Of a stretch of 64,000 bases of DNA, positions 38,386 to 50,981 are shown in pieces (position 1 is the stretch's first letter; every line of letters starts with the position of its first letter). The stretch is from Medicago truncatula (lineage: Eukaryota > Streptophyta > Magnoliopsida > Fabales > Fabaceae). The notes under the pieces are model-generated. The model saw only the letters and a program-made list of their open reading frames with translations. It had not been told where the DNA came from and ran no database searches. Where the stretch lies: contig NC_053044.1 of the NCBI RefSeq assembly GCF_003473485.1, positions 32,802,091 to 32,866,090 on the forward strand, given 5' to 3'. Position numbers and translations under genes: made by a program.

Positions 38386-39085
38386 GCTTTTCTGTTGAAT
38401 TTTAGAAGAAAGACAGTGGCAGTATTGTAATTTGTGAAGAAGGGTTTTTCTCTTATTATATAGGGTTAATGTAGTGGCAGTAAAAACCCGTTCAGTTCTG
38501 TCTAGTCAAAGTTGTTATTTGCGGGTGGTTACTTGAGCTCTTCTTATCACATGGACATGAGTTGTTGGAATTTCATATAGTTTTACGATATAGTAGATCT
38601 CAATTGTTGATTTAAAATTAGTTGGTTAAGATTTTAAATTCGGATTCACACACTAAAATGATATGAGCCGCCAACTTTAAAGTTGACGATTCGGATTTGT
38701 ACCAGCATTCTGTTGTATTAATAGAAAATTCAATTTGATATCACATTGCTTCTAAGATGTGAATTTTTTTGTTGTGTTAATCCTTCGATTCTTAAGGAAA
38801 GGGACTATGGTAATTTGGAGTTTTGTCTTGAGGAAAAAAATTTGTATTCTACCAAACGATTCGTCATTTGTTGAAAAAAAATTGTAAATGGTTTGCTTTT
38901 GTAAGCTCGTGTGAGCATTTCAAAAAGTCTTACATGGTCATAGGTATTCAGCAAAAGTAAAATGTTAATTAATTAACTTTTTGATTATTTTTTAAACAAC
39001 AAAAAGAATAATAGATAGGTTTTTTTTTTATGAGAGGTAGAATAAATATTTTGTGAGTGTGTCTAAGAAATTTATGTTTCTGTTC
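38386..39085. other. Spacer between copy 4 and the zinc-finger gene
   Basis: AT-rich promoter-side DNA of copy 4. No gene is seen. Confidence 0.5.
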
Positions 39086-39161
39086 GCGTGAGCTTAGATC
39101 AGTTAGTAAGGACAATGCATAATATATGTAAGGGTTCGGGTTGGAATCAACAAAAAAAAAA
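39086..39161 (+). mobile_element. Degenerate tRNA-derived SINE-like fragment
   Basis: GTGAGCTTAGATCAGTTAGTA resembles a tRNA D-arm/A box, and GGGTTCGGGTTGGAATC resembles a B box about 45 bases later. A run of eleven A follows. The order and spacing fit a plant SINE head with tail. It is too diverged to be a tRNA gene. Confidence 0.5.
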
Positions 39162-39454
39162 AATTATATTTGTAATCCCTGAACTTTTAGGTAGCTTTTT
39201 AGAAATATGAGCGGAGAAATTTGCTCCCTTAACTAATTGTATTAAATAGTTGGTTTGTCAATATAACCCAAAATAGAAACAGATGATGATACACAAAAAC
39301 ATGGTGGAAGTTGTGTAGAGTAATTACAAACATGATTTATATATATAGTAGACATACATAGATGCTCTAAATTTGTCTTCCTAGAGCTCTTATAGAACAA
39401 GAAAAATAGAGTAAAATATCAAAGCATAGATTTGTAATAATAGCATTAACCCTT

Positions 39455-40171
39455 TCAAAGTTTCAATGTTAATTCAGGTGCTGAATTCTCAATGTCAACC
39501 AATGGTTTCACATTCACCTCACTAAAACACATATTTGAACTCTGATGAGTATTACTACCTCCCTTAGTAACCTGATGGAAACTACCTTGCCACATCAGTT
39601 CTGTCTCATCGTCCTCCAAGAATATCGGATGACCGATAGATCCTTGTTTGAATCTTACATTGCTTTTTATCTCAGGACTAGGCCTTATTGTTGGCGGCGA
39701 AAAACCATGGTGTAGTGAAGAGTGTGTCTTTATACCTAATGCCCTGAAAGAACCATTGAGAGGCAGAGATGCAAGACATGCATACCTCTCAGTGAATAGT
39801 CCAATTCGCATAGCTCGCTTTGCTAATGTTCTTTCTCTCTTGTGTGCATTTTGATGACCACCAAGTGCCTGAGAGCTGTAAAATTTGCGCCGACAGTAAT
39901 TGCAAGAGAAAACTCTTTGGATGGTAAGTTCATTGCTGCTCTCACTGGTGCTTGAGAATGAGATTCCTGTTGAATCTCGAACAACCAAGTCATTGTTGTT
40001 GAAATTGAGTGTTAAGTCCAGTGAGATGGAATCTGAATTGGAAAGGCTGTTACTATAGGAACCTGTAGAGGTTTCAATTTGGTGGGTGGATATAGTGGAA
40101 GCAACATGGCTACTAACATCAGATTCATATTCTTCTGTGGCCTCTACTTCAAGATCAAAAATTGGTTTCAT
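39455..40171 (-). CDS. Single C2H2 zinc-finger protein with EAR repression motifs
   Basis: 238 residues, coding region without introns. One C2H2 finger (Cys90, Cys93, His106, His110) carries the plant-specific QALGGH signature (residues 101-106) followed by QNAHKRER. An LDLTL motif lies at 51-55 and the protein ends in LTLKL (234-238); both are EAR-type LxLxL motifs that recruit TOPLESS-like co-repressors. The layout matches the Arabidopsis ZFP1-ZFP7/GIS group of small nuclear repressors acting in development and hormone response. The start is the first ATG of the frame. A leader intron is likely (acceptor TTCATTGCAG at 40227, donor GTATGT at 41561). The exact orthologue cannot be fixed by eye. 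Confidence 0.9.
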   Translation of the reverse strand: MKPIFDLEVEATEEYESDVSSHVASTISTHQIETSTGSYSNSLSNSDSISLDLTLNFNNNDLVVRDSTGISFSSTSESSNELTIQRVFSCNYCRRKFYSSQALGGHQNAHKRERTLAKRAMRIGLFTERYACLASLPLNGSFRALGIKTHSSLHHGFSPPTIRPSPEIKSNVRFKQGSIGHPIFLEDDETELMWQGSFHQVTKGGSNTHQSSNMCFSEVNVKPLVDIENSAPELTLKL

Positions 40172-40226
40172 GATTAATTAAAGCTAATTCACTAAATATG
40201 TCCAGCAGTGAAAAAGATGCTTGGTT

Positions 40227-41561
40227 CTGCAATGAAAATCCATCAGTTTATAGTCAGTAAGTATGAAAACAAGAGAAGAAACTCTTAGAATAGCAAATAT
40301 GGTTTTAAAGTAAACTTGTGATTCAAGGGCTTGATAATTGAACTTTTTGTTGCAAAATCCTTTGTACTAGTTTTGTTCTTGATTTAAATGGAATCTTGCA
40401 ATATAGATCTATTAAATAAAATCATATAGCCTCTCTTAATATTCATTTAACACCTGAAAGAAAATGGCCAAATATTTTATTTAGTTTATTTTTCTGAAAA
40501 TAAAGTCCATTTACCCTTGGTATTTGATTTAGAGACAAGATGTTAGTTGGTGCTATATGAAATTAATTAAATTCTTGACTTTTGTGAGCAAGGTTTCATA
40601 CCTATGTTTATGTTGTTCGAATACCACTATCCTTAGTCTATTCTGCTTTTTCTGACTTATCTAAAAAAACAAGAATCCAAAATATGGACCACATAGCCAC
40701 ATAATTGCAAATGTATGATTGAAATTTAAGGTTGAATAGATATGTTTGGCCAATTCAGATATGAAAGTCCCACTTAAATCTTTATGTAAGGAATTTTTCT
40801 TGACTGAAACTTGACCTTTCTATTGGCCCATTTTTCAGTAATAATAATATGAAAAACTTGAATAAATTAGCATGGAAGATGCCATAAACTATAAGTTCAC
40901 CAATAGTTGAGTTTTCACATTCATCTTGGCCTAATACATCAATGATCCAGGAAACCAAATCCCTATTATTATAGTAAAAACTTCTGATCTGAAATGAATC
41001 TCTAGTATAAATGAAAAAAAATATCTTAAATTATTGAATTCCAAGAACTAAATAACTTGTGAGATTGATGGTAGATAAAGTGAGTTAGCTAACAACCATG
41101 ACAGTACAAAGAAACAGAAAAACAATAAAAATGGAAAAATAATAGTATCTTCATAGCCAAGTGATTTGACTTAAGTAGTTAATAATTTTCAATAACGGTC
41201 TAATCAACCCGGAGTAGCCGAATTCAAACCATGGCGGTAACAACCATTGGTCAGGCTTAACTTAAATTTCGATCAAACTGGGGATTATCAGGACTCGTTC
41301 CTCTGAGAACGAGAAGGTTAAGACTAAAAAAAAAGAATATTGCATGCACATACATGTTCAGTTTCTTCATTGCAAATTCTAGGTGGAAAGGAAATCTCAC
41401 ATGTGTTGGTTTAGAGAGCAAAATATAGTTTGGTGCGGGTGCAAAACTAGAGCATGAATGAGATGATGAAAATCTAGTGATTATAAAGAGTGTTACCTAG
41501 AAACCAAGAAAGAACACAGTCAGAAGTTTAGAACAGGTTGAAAATAAAGAGTGTTACATAC
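40227..41561 (-). other. Probable 5' UTR intron of the zinc-finger gene
   Basis: A minus-strand donor GAGAGG|GTATGT and acceptor TTTTCATTGCAG|AACC enclose 1335 bases. Part of it (about 40465-40860) resembles 1755-2105. No coding sequence is seen inside. Confidence 0.5.
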
Positions 41562-41703
41562 CCTCTCTTAAGTTTCAAGTTCAAACTGATGGTTGCTTGC
41601 TTCTGAGATCAACTATAAACTGCTTTGGAAATTGGAGACATGTTTTTCCATTGTTTCTTCTTTGGAATGGTTGGTTATGAGAAGACAAAAGAAGCTTGTG
41701 TGT

Positions 41704-41716
41704 CCTTTTATTTATG
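41704..41716 (-). promoter_or_regulatory. TATA-like element of the zinc-finger gene
   Basis: CATAAATAAAAGG on the minus strand lies about 140 bases upstream of the proposed leader-intron donor. Its position fits a short first exon. Confidence 0.4.
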
Positions 41717-41719
41717 TTC

Positions 41720-42090
41720 TTAAAGCACTAATAGAGGGTAAAATTAATGAAAGCTAGTACTAGTTCTTTATGTTCTATAAGTAAAGAAAAATTGTATTGA
41801 ACAAGGTATAAAAATAAAGGAAGGGTAAAAGGAGAAAAAGGGAGAGGGAGAGACAGTAGGATGGTGGGCATTGATGTTTATTTATGGGAAAGCAAAGGTA
41901 AGATGATGTGAGTAAAGTGTTGGGGGACAGAGAAGTCAGGTGAAAAGAAGGACGAAGAGACTGTGTATATTATTGTTGAATTCATGCACATCCGTGAAAC
42001 GTCTTAAAGAGAGCGATGCAGTCTGCAACTTAATCTCAACATTATTGTTTGTGTTTGACATACGTTGTACAACAATAACACAGCAACCAA
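41720..42090. other. Spacer upstream of the zinc-finger gene
   Basis: A purine-rich plus-strand stretch (about 41815-41860, GGGAGAGGGAGAGA type). No gene is seen. Confidence 0.5.
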
Positions 42091-42515
42091 ACTTTGTCCC
42101 ATTAAGTAGGATCGGCTACATGGACCAAACGACGATATAATATTCCGTCATATATCATATCTCTATATCCAACTCATTAATCTCGAAGTCTTTCTTTATA
42201 GTTTTTCTTGGTCTACCTTTTGCAATTTGACTACCCTCCATGATCTGGTCTACTATTCTTCCTAGTTCCTACACAATCCACAGGTCTTTCCTCCACATGC
42301 ACAAAGCATCTATACCGAGTTTCCACCATCGTTTCTACGGTAAGTGCTACCTCAACTCTTTCTCTAATGGTATTATTCTCTATCTTATCACGTCTTATCT
42401 TACAACACAGTATTCTCATCTCTACTACGCGTATTTTATTCTCGCGATGGTTTTTTACCACATACAACATCGCGGGTCTAACGGCTGTACAATAAAATTT
42501 TATCTTCAATTTGTA
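42090..42515 (-). mobile_element. RTE-type LINE fragment (end of reverse transcriptase)
   Basis: The minus-strand frame 42509-42231 includes AVRPAMLYVVKN, VVEMRILCCKIRRDKIENN, TIRERVEVAL and VHVEERPVDCV. These are the well-known terminal blocks of plant RTE-clade reverse transcriptases. The downstream word GGATCGGCTACATGGACC (near 42110, plus strand) is also typical of this repeat. Only the 3' part is present, and no intact start is seen. Confidence 0.75.
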
Positions 42516-42519
42516 CGTA

Positions 42520-45500
42520 CGTATAAAATAAAATACCGGGGGCCCTCTTTCGTTTCGATGACAATAATAACAGTAGAAAACAGTGAGAAGATATGATGAA
42601 ATATGCTATTCTTTTCAATGTCTGTGGCATTGTACCACCTTTTGTTTTATTATTTTTAGGAAGAATTTTTGAGCTTTTTAATGAAAGCAAACATCTGGTA
42701 CTGTTACATGTACAAAAAGTTCAAATCATCATCAACTAGGTTGATTGAACATAGTATGAGAAAAAAGCAAACACAAGCTAACAGTTTTTCTTAGTCATTA
42801 TTCCCCCACCTAAGATTCTCTCTGGTCTCACTTTTTCTTTCTTTCTCATTTCTCCACTTCAAAAGTGCTCCAGAATAGATAACTCCATAATGCATTGGGT
42901 CAGCTTTTATTAGTTTCATACTTGGTTCCTTCTATATCTTCCAGCATAATAATATATACTAAACGCCATATAACATCATTTTTTATCAGTGATTTAAGAT
43001 CAGATCAAGACTAATATATTGATCAATTCAATTATTGATCTGGTTTAGGAATATAGTGTTTGATTGGTGCATGAAAACTATGTAATGAGATGTTTATTGT
43101 CACAACAAATTATACAGATGCCAGGTCTTGTCCTTTTCCTAGGTTTTGACCACTCTTGTTTCCATTAATTTTATATATGAAAAGTGCTAACAACACTTGC
43201 AGTAAAATACACATTTAACCGCAATCTTTTTTATCGGTTAAAATTCACCTGTCCCATAATTAGATGGGACCTATATGAATTGCGATAAATAGAAGAGTTA
43301 TTGAAATGTGTTTTAGAAAGTGTGATCGTAACAAATGTGATTCTTTATAGGAAAATGACAACAATTTGAGACATCGAATAGGACTTAAATTAGGGAGGGA
43401 GCATCAAGTTGAGACGTAAGTAATTAACCCAAAAGAAAGAGATTGGAGGGATGTCATGGCCCTCAATTTTTCTCATTAAGCTGACAGTTTTTGAATAGAA
43501 GATAATGGTGGGATGCTCCATTATTTCATGCACGAAATTATAAAATCATAATGACCATAGGTCCAATGTACTTGCTTCTTTTCAATTTCAACTTGGGACA
43601 GTACCTTTTTCTTTCTTTGTTCTTTAAATTCAGCCACACGAATTGTTATCTCATTGGTTGTGGGGGTACTTTTCACTCACGTTTTTTAAAAAATCACACA
43701 TGTTTAAGAACTGCTTTTCCAACAAATTATGTTAGAATTACGCTTTTGAGACAATACGAAATTGAATGTATTTTTTATTTTATTTTTTAATTTGGAGGTC
43801 GAAAAACTATTTTCCGTATGACATGATTGATCACAGATATTAGGTCTTGCTCCGGACTAGACCTACGGTGACAAGCTCGCTCCACCAACACAATAGCAAT
43901 TGAAAACCTCATCTAGAACACGGAGCACGCGGATCATCATCACAATCATACATTAAGAAGATCATCGGCCTCTCACATCTCACCTCCGACAATATGTCAA
44001 TATCTAACCTAAGTGAGATGGATCCATAAATATACTATACTCCTGCCAAAATAATTAATAACAAATTGTTGAAATGTGTTTTTTTTAGTTTTTTAAAGTA
44101 TCATCTTCACACAATCACAGAGACTAAATCTTCGTGTATGGATTATATGGTACAAACTTGACTTAAACAAATCTTGCAAACAAACAACTTAAACAAATAT
44201 TAATGTAACATTTATTTCCCAATCAAACATACGGATCAGATTGAATAAACCTTCCTATTAACAAATTGTTTTCTTTAACTGACAAGTGATCAGTTACTTT
44301 AAGGTTGTCACTTTGTAAGATTCTTTTTTGTTGGAAGGGGAGAGGGTTACATGAACTGAATTTGGTGGCAAGATTATTCTTCAAGCTTCAACCTTGCATT
44401 GGCCAAATAATAAATTGTGAAATTGGAATGAAAAGTACTTTCTAAAGATAATAATATACACAATTGGATGCTGCATCATGCTTTTGGGTTGAAAACTTGA
44501 AATGAAACAGCCGAAGTTAAACAATATTTTAAGGGTGCATTAGAGGCTTAAGCATATATTTAAAGGGGGTTAGTTTTTTATAGACACATAAAGTTGAAAG
44601 AATACATAAGAGCATATATTTTTATAGGTTTTGCACTTAAAAAGTACTCCTAGGTTGGGGCTACCTACTAATTAGATCATTAAGGCCTAAGCACATGTTT
44701 TCACAAACTAATCAAGAAGATTAATTATGAAAAAAACCTGATAAATGCTTCCTCCACATATCATCTTAAGTACATGTGTGTCTGTCTGATCTTAGTCCAA
44801 TCAAATAATAATACAATGAAATAGTACCTTTTTCTCTCATGAATCTAAGTACATAATATTATTAGTCTCATGATGTGGGAGTTTGTCTTATAAATTGCAG
44901 CTTATAACTCAGTGGACTACCCAACCTAGACTAAACAGATTAATTAAGCGTTTATAATTTTAAGTGTTTATGTGTATATGTTATTTATATGACAAAAGAT
45001 AAAATAAAGTCCAAATACTTTTATATATCAAGTGAAATCGTTGAAGACATCTGTTCGTGTAGTTCATCAATAAATCTTTTGAGTCGGACTCTTCTTTTAG
45101 GACATAATTATCTTAGTGCCACGTGTTATAAAGTATTTTATTTCGTTTCCATTTACATGATCACAGAAATGGCATGGCACGTGACAAAGCGAGGCTCTTC
45201 CTTTTGGTCATGGCAGCAAGAGACAGGTCCATGTTTCCGTAGTTTAGTGCAGTTCCCATGACCCCGCTCTCACTTCACTTCCTCATTATAATATTGTTTA
45301 AATGCCTTGCATAATCATCATAAGCATTATATGCAGAAGTTAGCTTGGTTGATCCATGATCTATTACGTTGTGTTTTATTATGTTTTTACATTGTTGAGT
45401 TACGTTGTTGAATTATGTTTAATGTATGTTGTTGTTGTCTACTTGTCTTATATGGATATTGAGTGGTTTTTGAATACCCTTTGCATATGTGTGTTATTGT

Positions 45501-46888
45501 TCGAAAATGTGTATTCTCTCTGGAACGGCATTGAACAGTCATAGGTGTCAACTGCAGTTAATTATCGTTCCAACTGCGACGGTTAACTGCGGTAAGAGAG
45601 CAAATGCCGGTGAACTTCCTTTGGGAGTATTGAGGTAATTTCGATAAGGGAGAAAAGATGGAATATTGTTGTTTATTGTTTATTTTCAGGTCATTTACAC
45701 TTTTAGCAATTAGTTAAAGAATTTAATTAGTATGATCTCTCGGTTTATAATTTTTTGCACGGCATTTAATAATGTGTTGTCATATCATATTCATTAATCG
45801 ATGTGACAATATATAATATTAGATGTATGAATAAAAATAATTGTACACTGTAATTAAACTCTTAATTGAATATATAAGAGGTGTATTTTCTAAAAAAACA
45901 TTAGGTATATATTTTTTTTAGGGAACACTAGGGGATCCATTTCCATATATAATACATAAGTTACTCAAAAAAAAAAATATTACATGTCAATTTCGAATCA
46001 AAAGCGCGAATTGTTTAATACTCGTTATTTTTCCCCTTAAAAAAATACTCATTATTTTGGTTATGATGACATGATAAGATGCCATGTGTGTTCAAGAGTT
46101 TTTCTTATATCTTTTAGCTAAAGTAAATTGAAGACATTCTCTCAATCTAAAGTCATGTATACATACGCCACATTCATTCAATTCCATGGTGACATCCTAA
46201 AGTCGATCCTATTTCTATGTCATTGGCAAACTCTTTTTTTTAATCAGGGAAAAAAAACTAAACAATATCGTCTAAATATCTTATAGGTATCTATAAACAG
46301 AGGGATATTTAACTAAGGAGGAGCAGACATCAACATCTTCGGGGAATTAATATTGTTAGCACCAAATTTGGCCAACCAGTCAAAACACATTCATTGGTCT
46401 CTCAAAATATGATTAAAGGAGATCACCCAAGAAGAGAAAGAGTTTTCCAATAAAAGAAATCAAGTTTGTATGAAGATGAAACACATTCTGATTTGCATCC
46501 GCTTATGATCCAAAGTTGTAGAGTCGAATTTCATAATGATAGATCGATACTCAAGGTCTCATGTCAGTTAAAGTCCTCTCCTAATAGCTTAAAGTTCATG
46601 TAGTAAATTAGAAGCTCTACCACAAGAACTAGAAAATCCTTGAATTCAACTTACTCTATCGGTTTCCAAGAGACCTTCAAAACCTCCGTATCGGATTTCC
46701 AAATAAAAAACCGTCTACTCTCATCGGCGAACTCTTGTTTCCCTTTCATATTTTTTTTCATATAGTCAAATTACAGTCATTTCTCAAATAAATGACAGGC
46801 TTCATTTTTCAAAGAGAAAGATACTGAAAAGAGTTTGATGGATCTACCAAGGTGTGTGTTCACATGGGAAAGGTTAATCTTTTCCCAC
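42520..46888. other. Long AT-rich intergenic stretch
   Basis: About 4.4 kb without a supported gene. Small frames (for example 43551, 44989 and 45356) have no family motifs and no conserved neighbours. A microsatellite-poor, AT-rich background. Confidence 0.5.
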
Positions 46889-47550
46889 CATGGGAAAGTT
46901 GGATTCAATGATTAGATTAAGTGAAGAACATATTCTTAACATGCTCCCTCCACACTAGATTTTTCTTCACACTATCTTCCAACAATTTAAAAATTCTGAA
47001 AATTAATTTTCAGAAATTAAAAAAATATAAAAAAATTCAGATAATTTTTTTTTTAAAATTCTGTAATTCATTTATTGAATGTTAGAATTTTTATTTTGAA
47101 AAAAAAAATTATTTCAATAAATTTTTTTTTGGAAACTAAGATAAGTTTTTATTTTTCTAAATAGAATGTATTTTTTAATTTCATAATAAAATAAGATATT
47201 CTTAAAAATAAAATAAAAATCCTAAAAAAAAAATTGAAATTAAAGTTTTTTATTTTTCTAAGAAAATAAAATTCTGGAAAATAAGGTTTTTGAAATAAAA
47301 TTCTGAACAATTTTTTTTTTTTCATTTTGTCAAAAAAAAAAATTCTAACATTCAATAAATGAATTACAGAATTTAAAAAAAAATATTATCTGAATTTTTT
47401 TATATTTTTTCGATTCTTTTAATTTCTGAAAATTAATTTTCAGAATTTTTAAATTGTTGGAAGATAGTGTGCAGAAAAATCTAGTGTTGAGAGAGCATGT
47501 TAAGAATATGTTCTTCACTTAATCTAATCATTGAATCCAACTTTTCCATG
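46889..47550. repeat. Large foldback (inverted repeat) of about 660 bp
   Basis: The left arm starts CATGGGAAAGTTGGATTC and the right arm ends with its complement GAATCCAACTTTTCCATG. Pairing continues through ATGATTAGATTAAGTGAAG, GAACATATTCTTAACATGCT, ACACTAGATTTTTC and TTCTGAAAATTAATTTTCAG, over roughly 230 bases per arm, and becomes weaker in the AT-rich centre near 47220. No transposase is present. A clear target duplication is not visible apart from CATG at both ends, which is itself a palindrome. Confidence 0.8.
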
Positions 47551-47712
47551 TGAAATGCCACCTTCTACCAAATATGCAGCTCATTAAATTCTTGTTTCTC
47601 TATCATAAATGAATATAAATGAATCACTCTATTATTTGACAATTCGAGGTGATCGTGATAATGCTTAATTGTTCCATCTTAGAGTTGTCTTTCTTTCAAT
47701 ACTAGATAAATA

Positions 47713-47993
47713 CTCACTCCGTCCCAAAATGTATGTCACTTTAGAAAAAATATTTGTCCCAAATTGTATGTCGCTTTATAATACCAATGAAAAATTAATG
47801 TTATTTTTCCTATTATATCTTTAACTATTTATTACTCTCTCTTCTTTCAATTCCTTCATTTATCTTTCTCATATCATTTATTGAGGACAATTTTGTAAAA
47901 CAACTCATAATATCTCTTTCCCACACAATATTAATTACATTTCTTAATATGTGTGAAATGCGCAAAACGTCATACAATTTGGGACGGAGGGAG
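47713..47993. mobile_element. Stowaway-like MITE
   Basis: Inverted ends CTC(A/C)CTCCGTCCCAAA..TGTATG, flanked by TA on both sides (47711-47712 and 47994-47995). The size of about 280 bases and the CTCCCTCCGTCC ends fit the Tc1/mariner Stowaway group. There is no coding capacity. Confidence 0.8.
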
Positions 47994-47999
47994 TATATG

Positions 48000-50967
48000 T
48001 CTACGAGTTAAAAAAAAAATTGACAAAAAAGAAAAATAATTATTTATTATAAGATAAAGTTCATATTTTAAATGCATTCAATAAATAATGTGTCATTTAT
48101 TAAATAAACTTAAAATATCAATAATAAACAAATTCAAATTCAATCACATAACAGGAGGATACAACTGAGTTAATCCAAAATGAAAATTAAAGACAAATTG
48201 TTTGACTCAACAATATAAATAAAATATTGAAAATAAATACATAATAAAAAGGATGGGTTGCCTCCCACCAAGCGCTTTCTTTTACGTCATTGAGCTTGAG
48301 TTAGAAAATATAGATTTGGTTAGAAAATATGAAGAGAGATGAGATCAGGTCTTTCGAATCATCTATGTTCCCCTAATTGGTATATTGCACCTATTCTTAT
48401 GAATGATTTTCTAGTTCCACGATAGTTAACAAAATAGTCCTAATCAATCCCTTGAGTTAGGACCCTCTTCTCAAACTACAGCCCCTAATTCCTTAGGTGG
48501 TCTAATAATCTTTGAAGGTTTTAAGAACGTTAACCTAATATCACTAATAAAAGATTATTCATTCCTAGACTAACCATGATTATTAGAATAATTCAATTCT
48601 GTCTAAGTAGAAAGCTATGGTCAGTAGTCATTCATTCTAACTAAATCATGTTTATATTTGATCAGGATATAAAAAGCATTAAGAACAATTGAATTGAATA
48701 AAAACTGGATTGTCATTCACAATAAATAGAGTTTGACAGCAACATGGTTCAATAAGGGTTACAAAGAATCATCTCAAACCTAATCTCTAAGAGATTTAGC
48801 TACTCATAATTGAGTTTACAAATAGCATAATCAATAGTGGAATCAAAACATACATGAACTGATAGAAGGTTGAAGAAATCGCCCTCCTAGCTGTCTTTAG
48901 GTCTCAAAATCGCACTTTGCTCTCTCCAATTCGTAACCCTTGTTTTCAGAATCGTTTTCAGCTTAAATAGGCAAGAACTGCTTCTAAAATCGTGGCACGA
49001 TTTAAGTAAATCGTGACACGTTTCTTCCTTGTGTAACAAACCTCCAAAATTAGGGTTTCCATAATCATGTCACGTTGTTGCCATCGTGACACGTTTTCAC
49101 CAATGCCGAATGCATATTTCTTGAAAGCTCCAAATCGTGTCACGTTTTTCAATAATCGTGACACGATCCCCTTTTTTCAGTTTCTTCAATTTTTCTTGCT
49201 TTTCTTGCTGCTTAATCTTGCTTGTGAACTCAAAAATATCATAAGAAAGACTCTAAAAATAGTGAATGACTGACTGTCATCAGCGGTGGATGCTATCAAT
49301 AGTGATAGTAATAGTAATAATAACAATAGCAATGAGTTTGGTAGTATTATTCAGCGGTGCAACCACTAAACAATTGCCACATACAAATGAATGTAAGAAT
49401 ACTTTCATACTGTTATAATACACTTTTGAAGTAAATCATAAAAGTATAACCATTAGCACGTACAAATAATATTATAACTTAGAGGTAACAAAACTAAAAT
49501 GTATTGTGTCTCCTAATGTGAGAGTTCAATTGTATTTCTAAAGAATTTGGACTATTGGTCTATTTTTCATATTCCACTAATGAGGAATTTGATTGAACCC
49601 TCACTCTATAAGTCTTCATAATTTATGATCTACAAAGTATTTACAATAGTTGTTAATACACTTCATTGTTATAGGTTTTTCGACCTTTGGACAATCATCG
49701 ACAGAAACACAATGAATGGAAACTGCATTATCAAACAATAAAAAAGATATTACTAAAAGATTTTAAAATATTAGACATAATTAGAAAAATTTAAAAATAA
49801 CAAAATAGCTTACGGTGTCCCATTTCAACAAGAAATAGAGAAAGACATGTGATCAAAGCATAAACAAACATGAGAAAATGAGCCATAGTTTTTCACCTTT
49901 GCATGTAATGAAGATAATCTATTTGATCATTTTATAAGTAAAAATTGCATGCTTAGTTAAATTTAATTAAATAGTTATTAACACATAGGAGTTGCAAAAG
50001 ACAATTTATAAAAATTAATTAATGTATAATGTCTTGTGTATCTCTTTAGGCCGTTATTTTTTTATTTTATATAAAGGAGTAAGTTAGCAAGGTTATTGCC
50101 ACTTGCTTTTGATCAAAAAATTATTGTCCACTATTTTGAACTAGTTTTAAATAAGGGGCATTTTGTAAATTTGGAATAAACAAAACGATATTCTTCATTA
50201 TTCAGTTGTTACGATACTCTGGTTTTCTCATTCCATTTGTACTAGTTTGTGAAGAAATTGTTGATGCATACGACGGTACTCTATTTTTTTATTTTATTTT
50301 CTTTAGAAGCCTTCAAGTTTCAACTGGTCTATTTGTAATTTTGTATCAATGTATTAATGAGTATGGAGGCCTTCACAGTGTTATTTAATTTTGTTACAAT
50401 TCATAGTGTTTTTATTTCTCGATAATTAATTTTTTTATTAATAGAGTTTTTTCTTTTTTAAAGGATTTTATTAATAGAGTTGAATTGGTAATGCGACAAA
50501 TTAATGTGAAGTATTTGGTCTTGTAAAAATTATAAAAAAATAAAAAAAAAAAGTGTTTTGTGCAAAGAGAAGAAGAGAAGCACATTTCTTGACAAAAAAA
50601 AAAAAAAAAAAAAAGAGAGAAGCACATTCTCTTAAAAGAAAAGGAAGAAGAAAAGCAGATGTCAGTGGTCGAGTAGGGGAAGAAGAAATTAAAAAATAAA
50701 ATGATAATTAAATTACACATTAAAGGAAATTTACAAAACTAGCCTCATATTTAAAATTGGATTTAATAGTGAAAAATGGGTTGGTTTTTTTTAGTAAGAA
50801 TGAGAGAGAAAATGATGAGTAAGAATGACAAAATTACTTTAAGAGGATATGATTTTAATGACAATTGAAGAAATAAAAAGGGTATTTTTTTGTCCAAAGT
50901 GAAAAGGTGTATGATGTTAATGCACACCTTCTAAAATCCAAGTGGATGTGCATTAGCATTACCCTAT
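48000..50967. other. Intergenic stretch with possible retroelement remnant
   Basis: Positions 48260-49200 begin with GGGTTGCCTCCCACCAAGCG and end in repeated ATCGTG(A/T/G)CACGA palindromes at about 48991-49170 (five variants). This resembles the 3' side of plant LTR retroelements, but no LTR pair or coding domain is visible. A poly(A) run lies at 50595-50617, flanked by AGAGAAGCACATT repeats. No gene is seen. Confidence 0.35.
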
Positions 50968-50981
50968 ATGTAAAAATATAC

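Noticed and set aside
41205..41330. Possible tRNA- or SINE-like word GGTTTGAATTC in the leader intron
   Set aside because: Only a weak B-box resemblance; no A box or tail at proper spacing.
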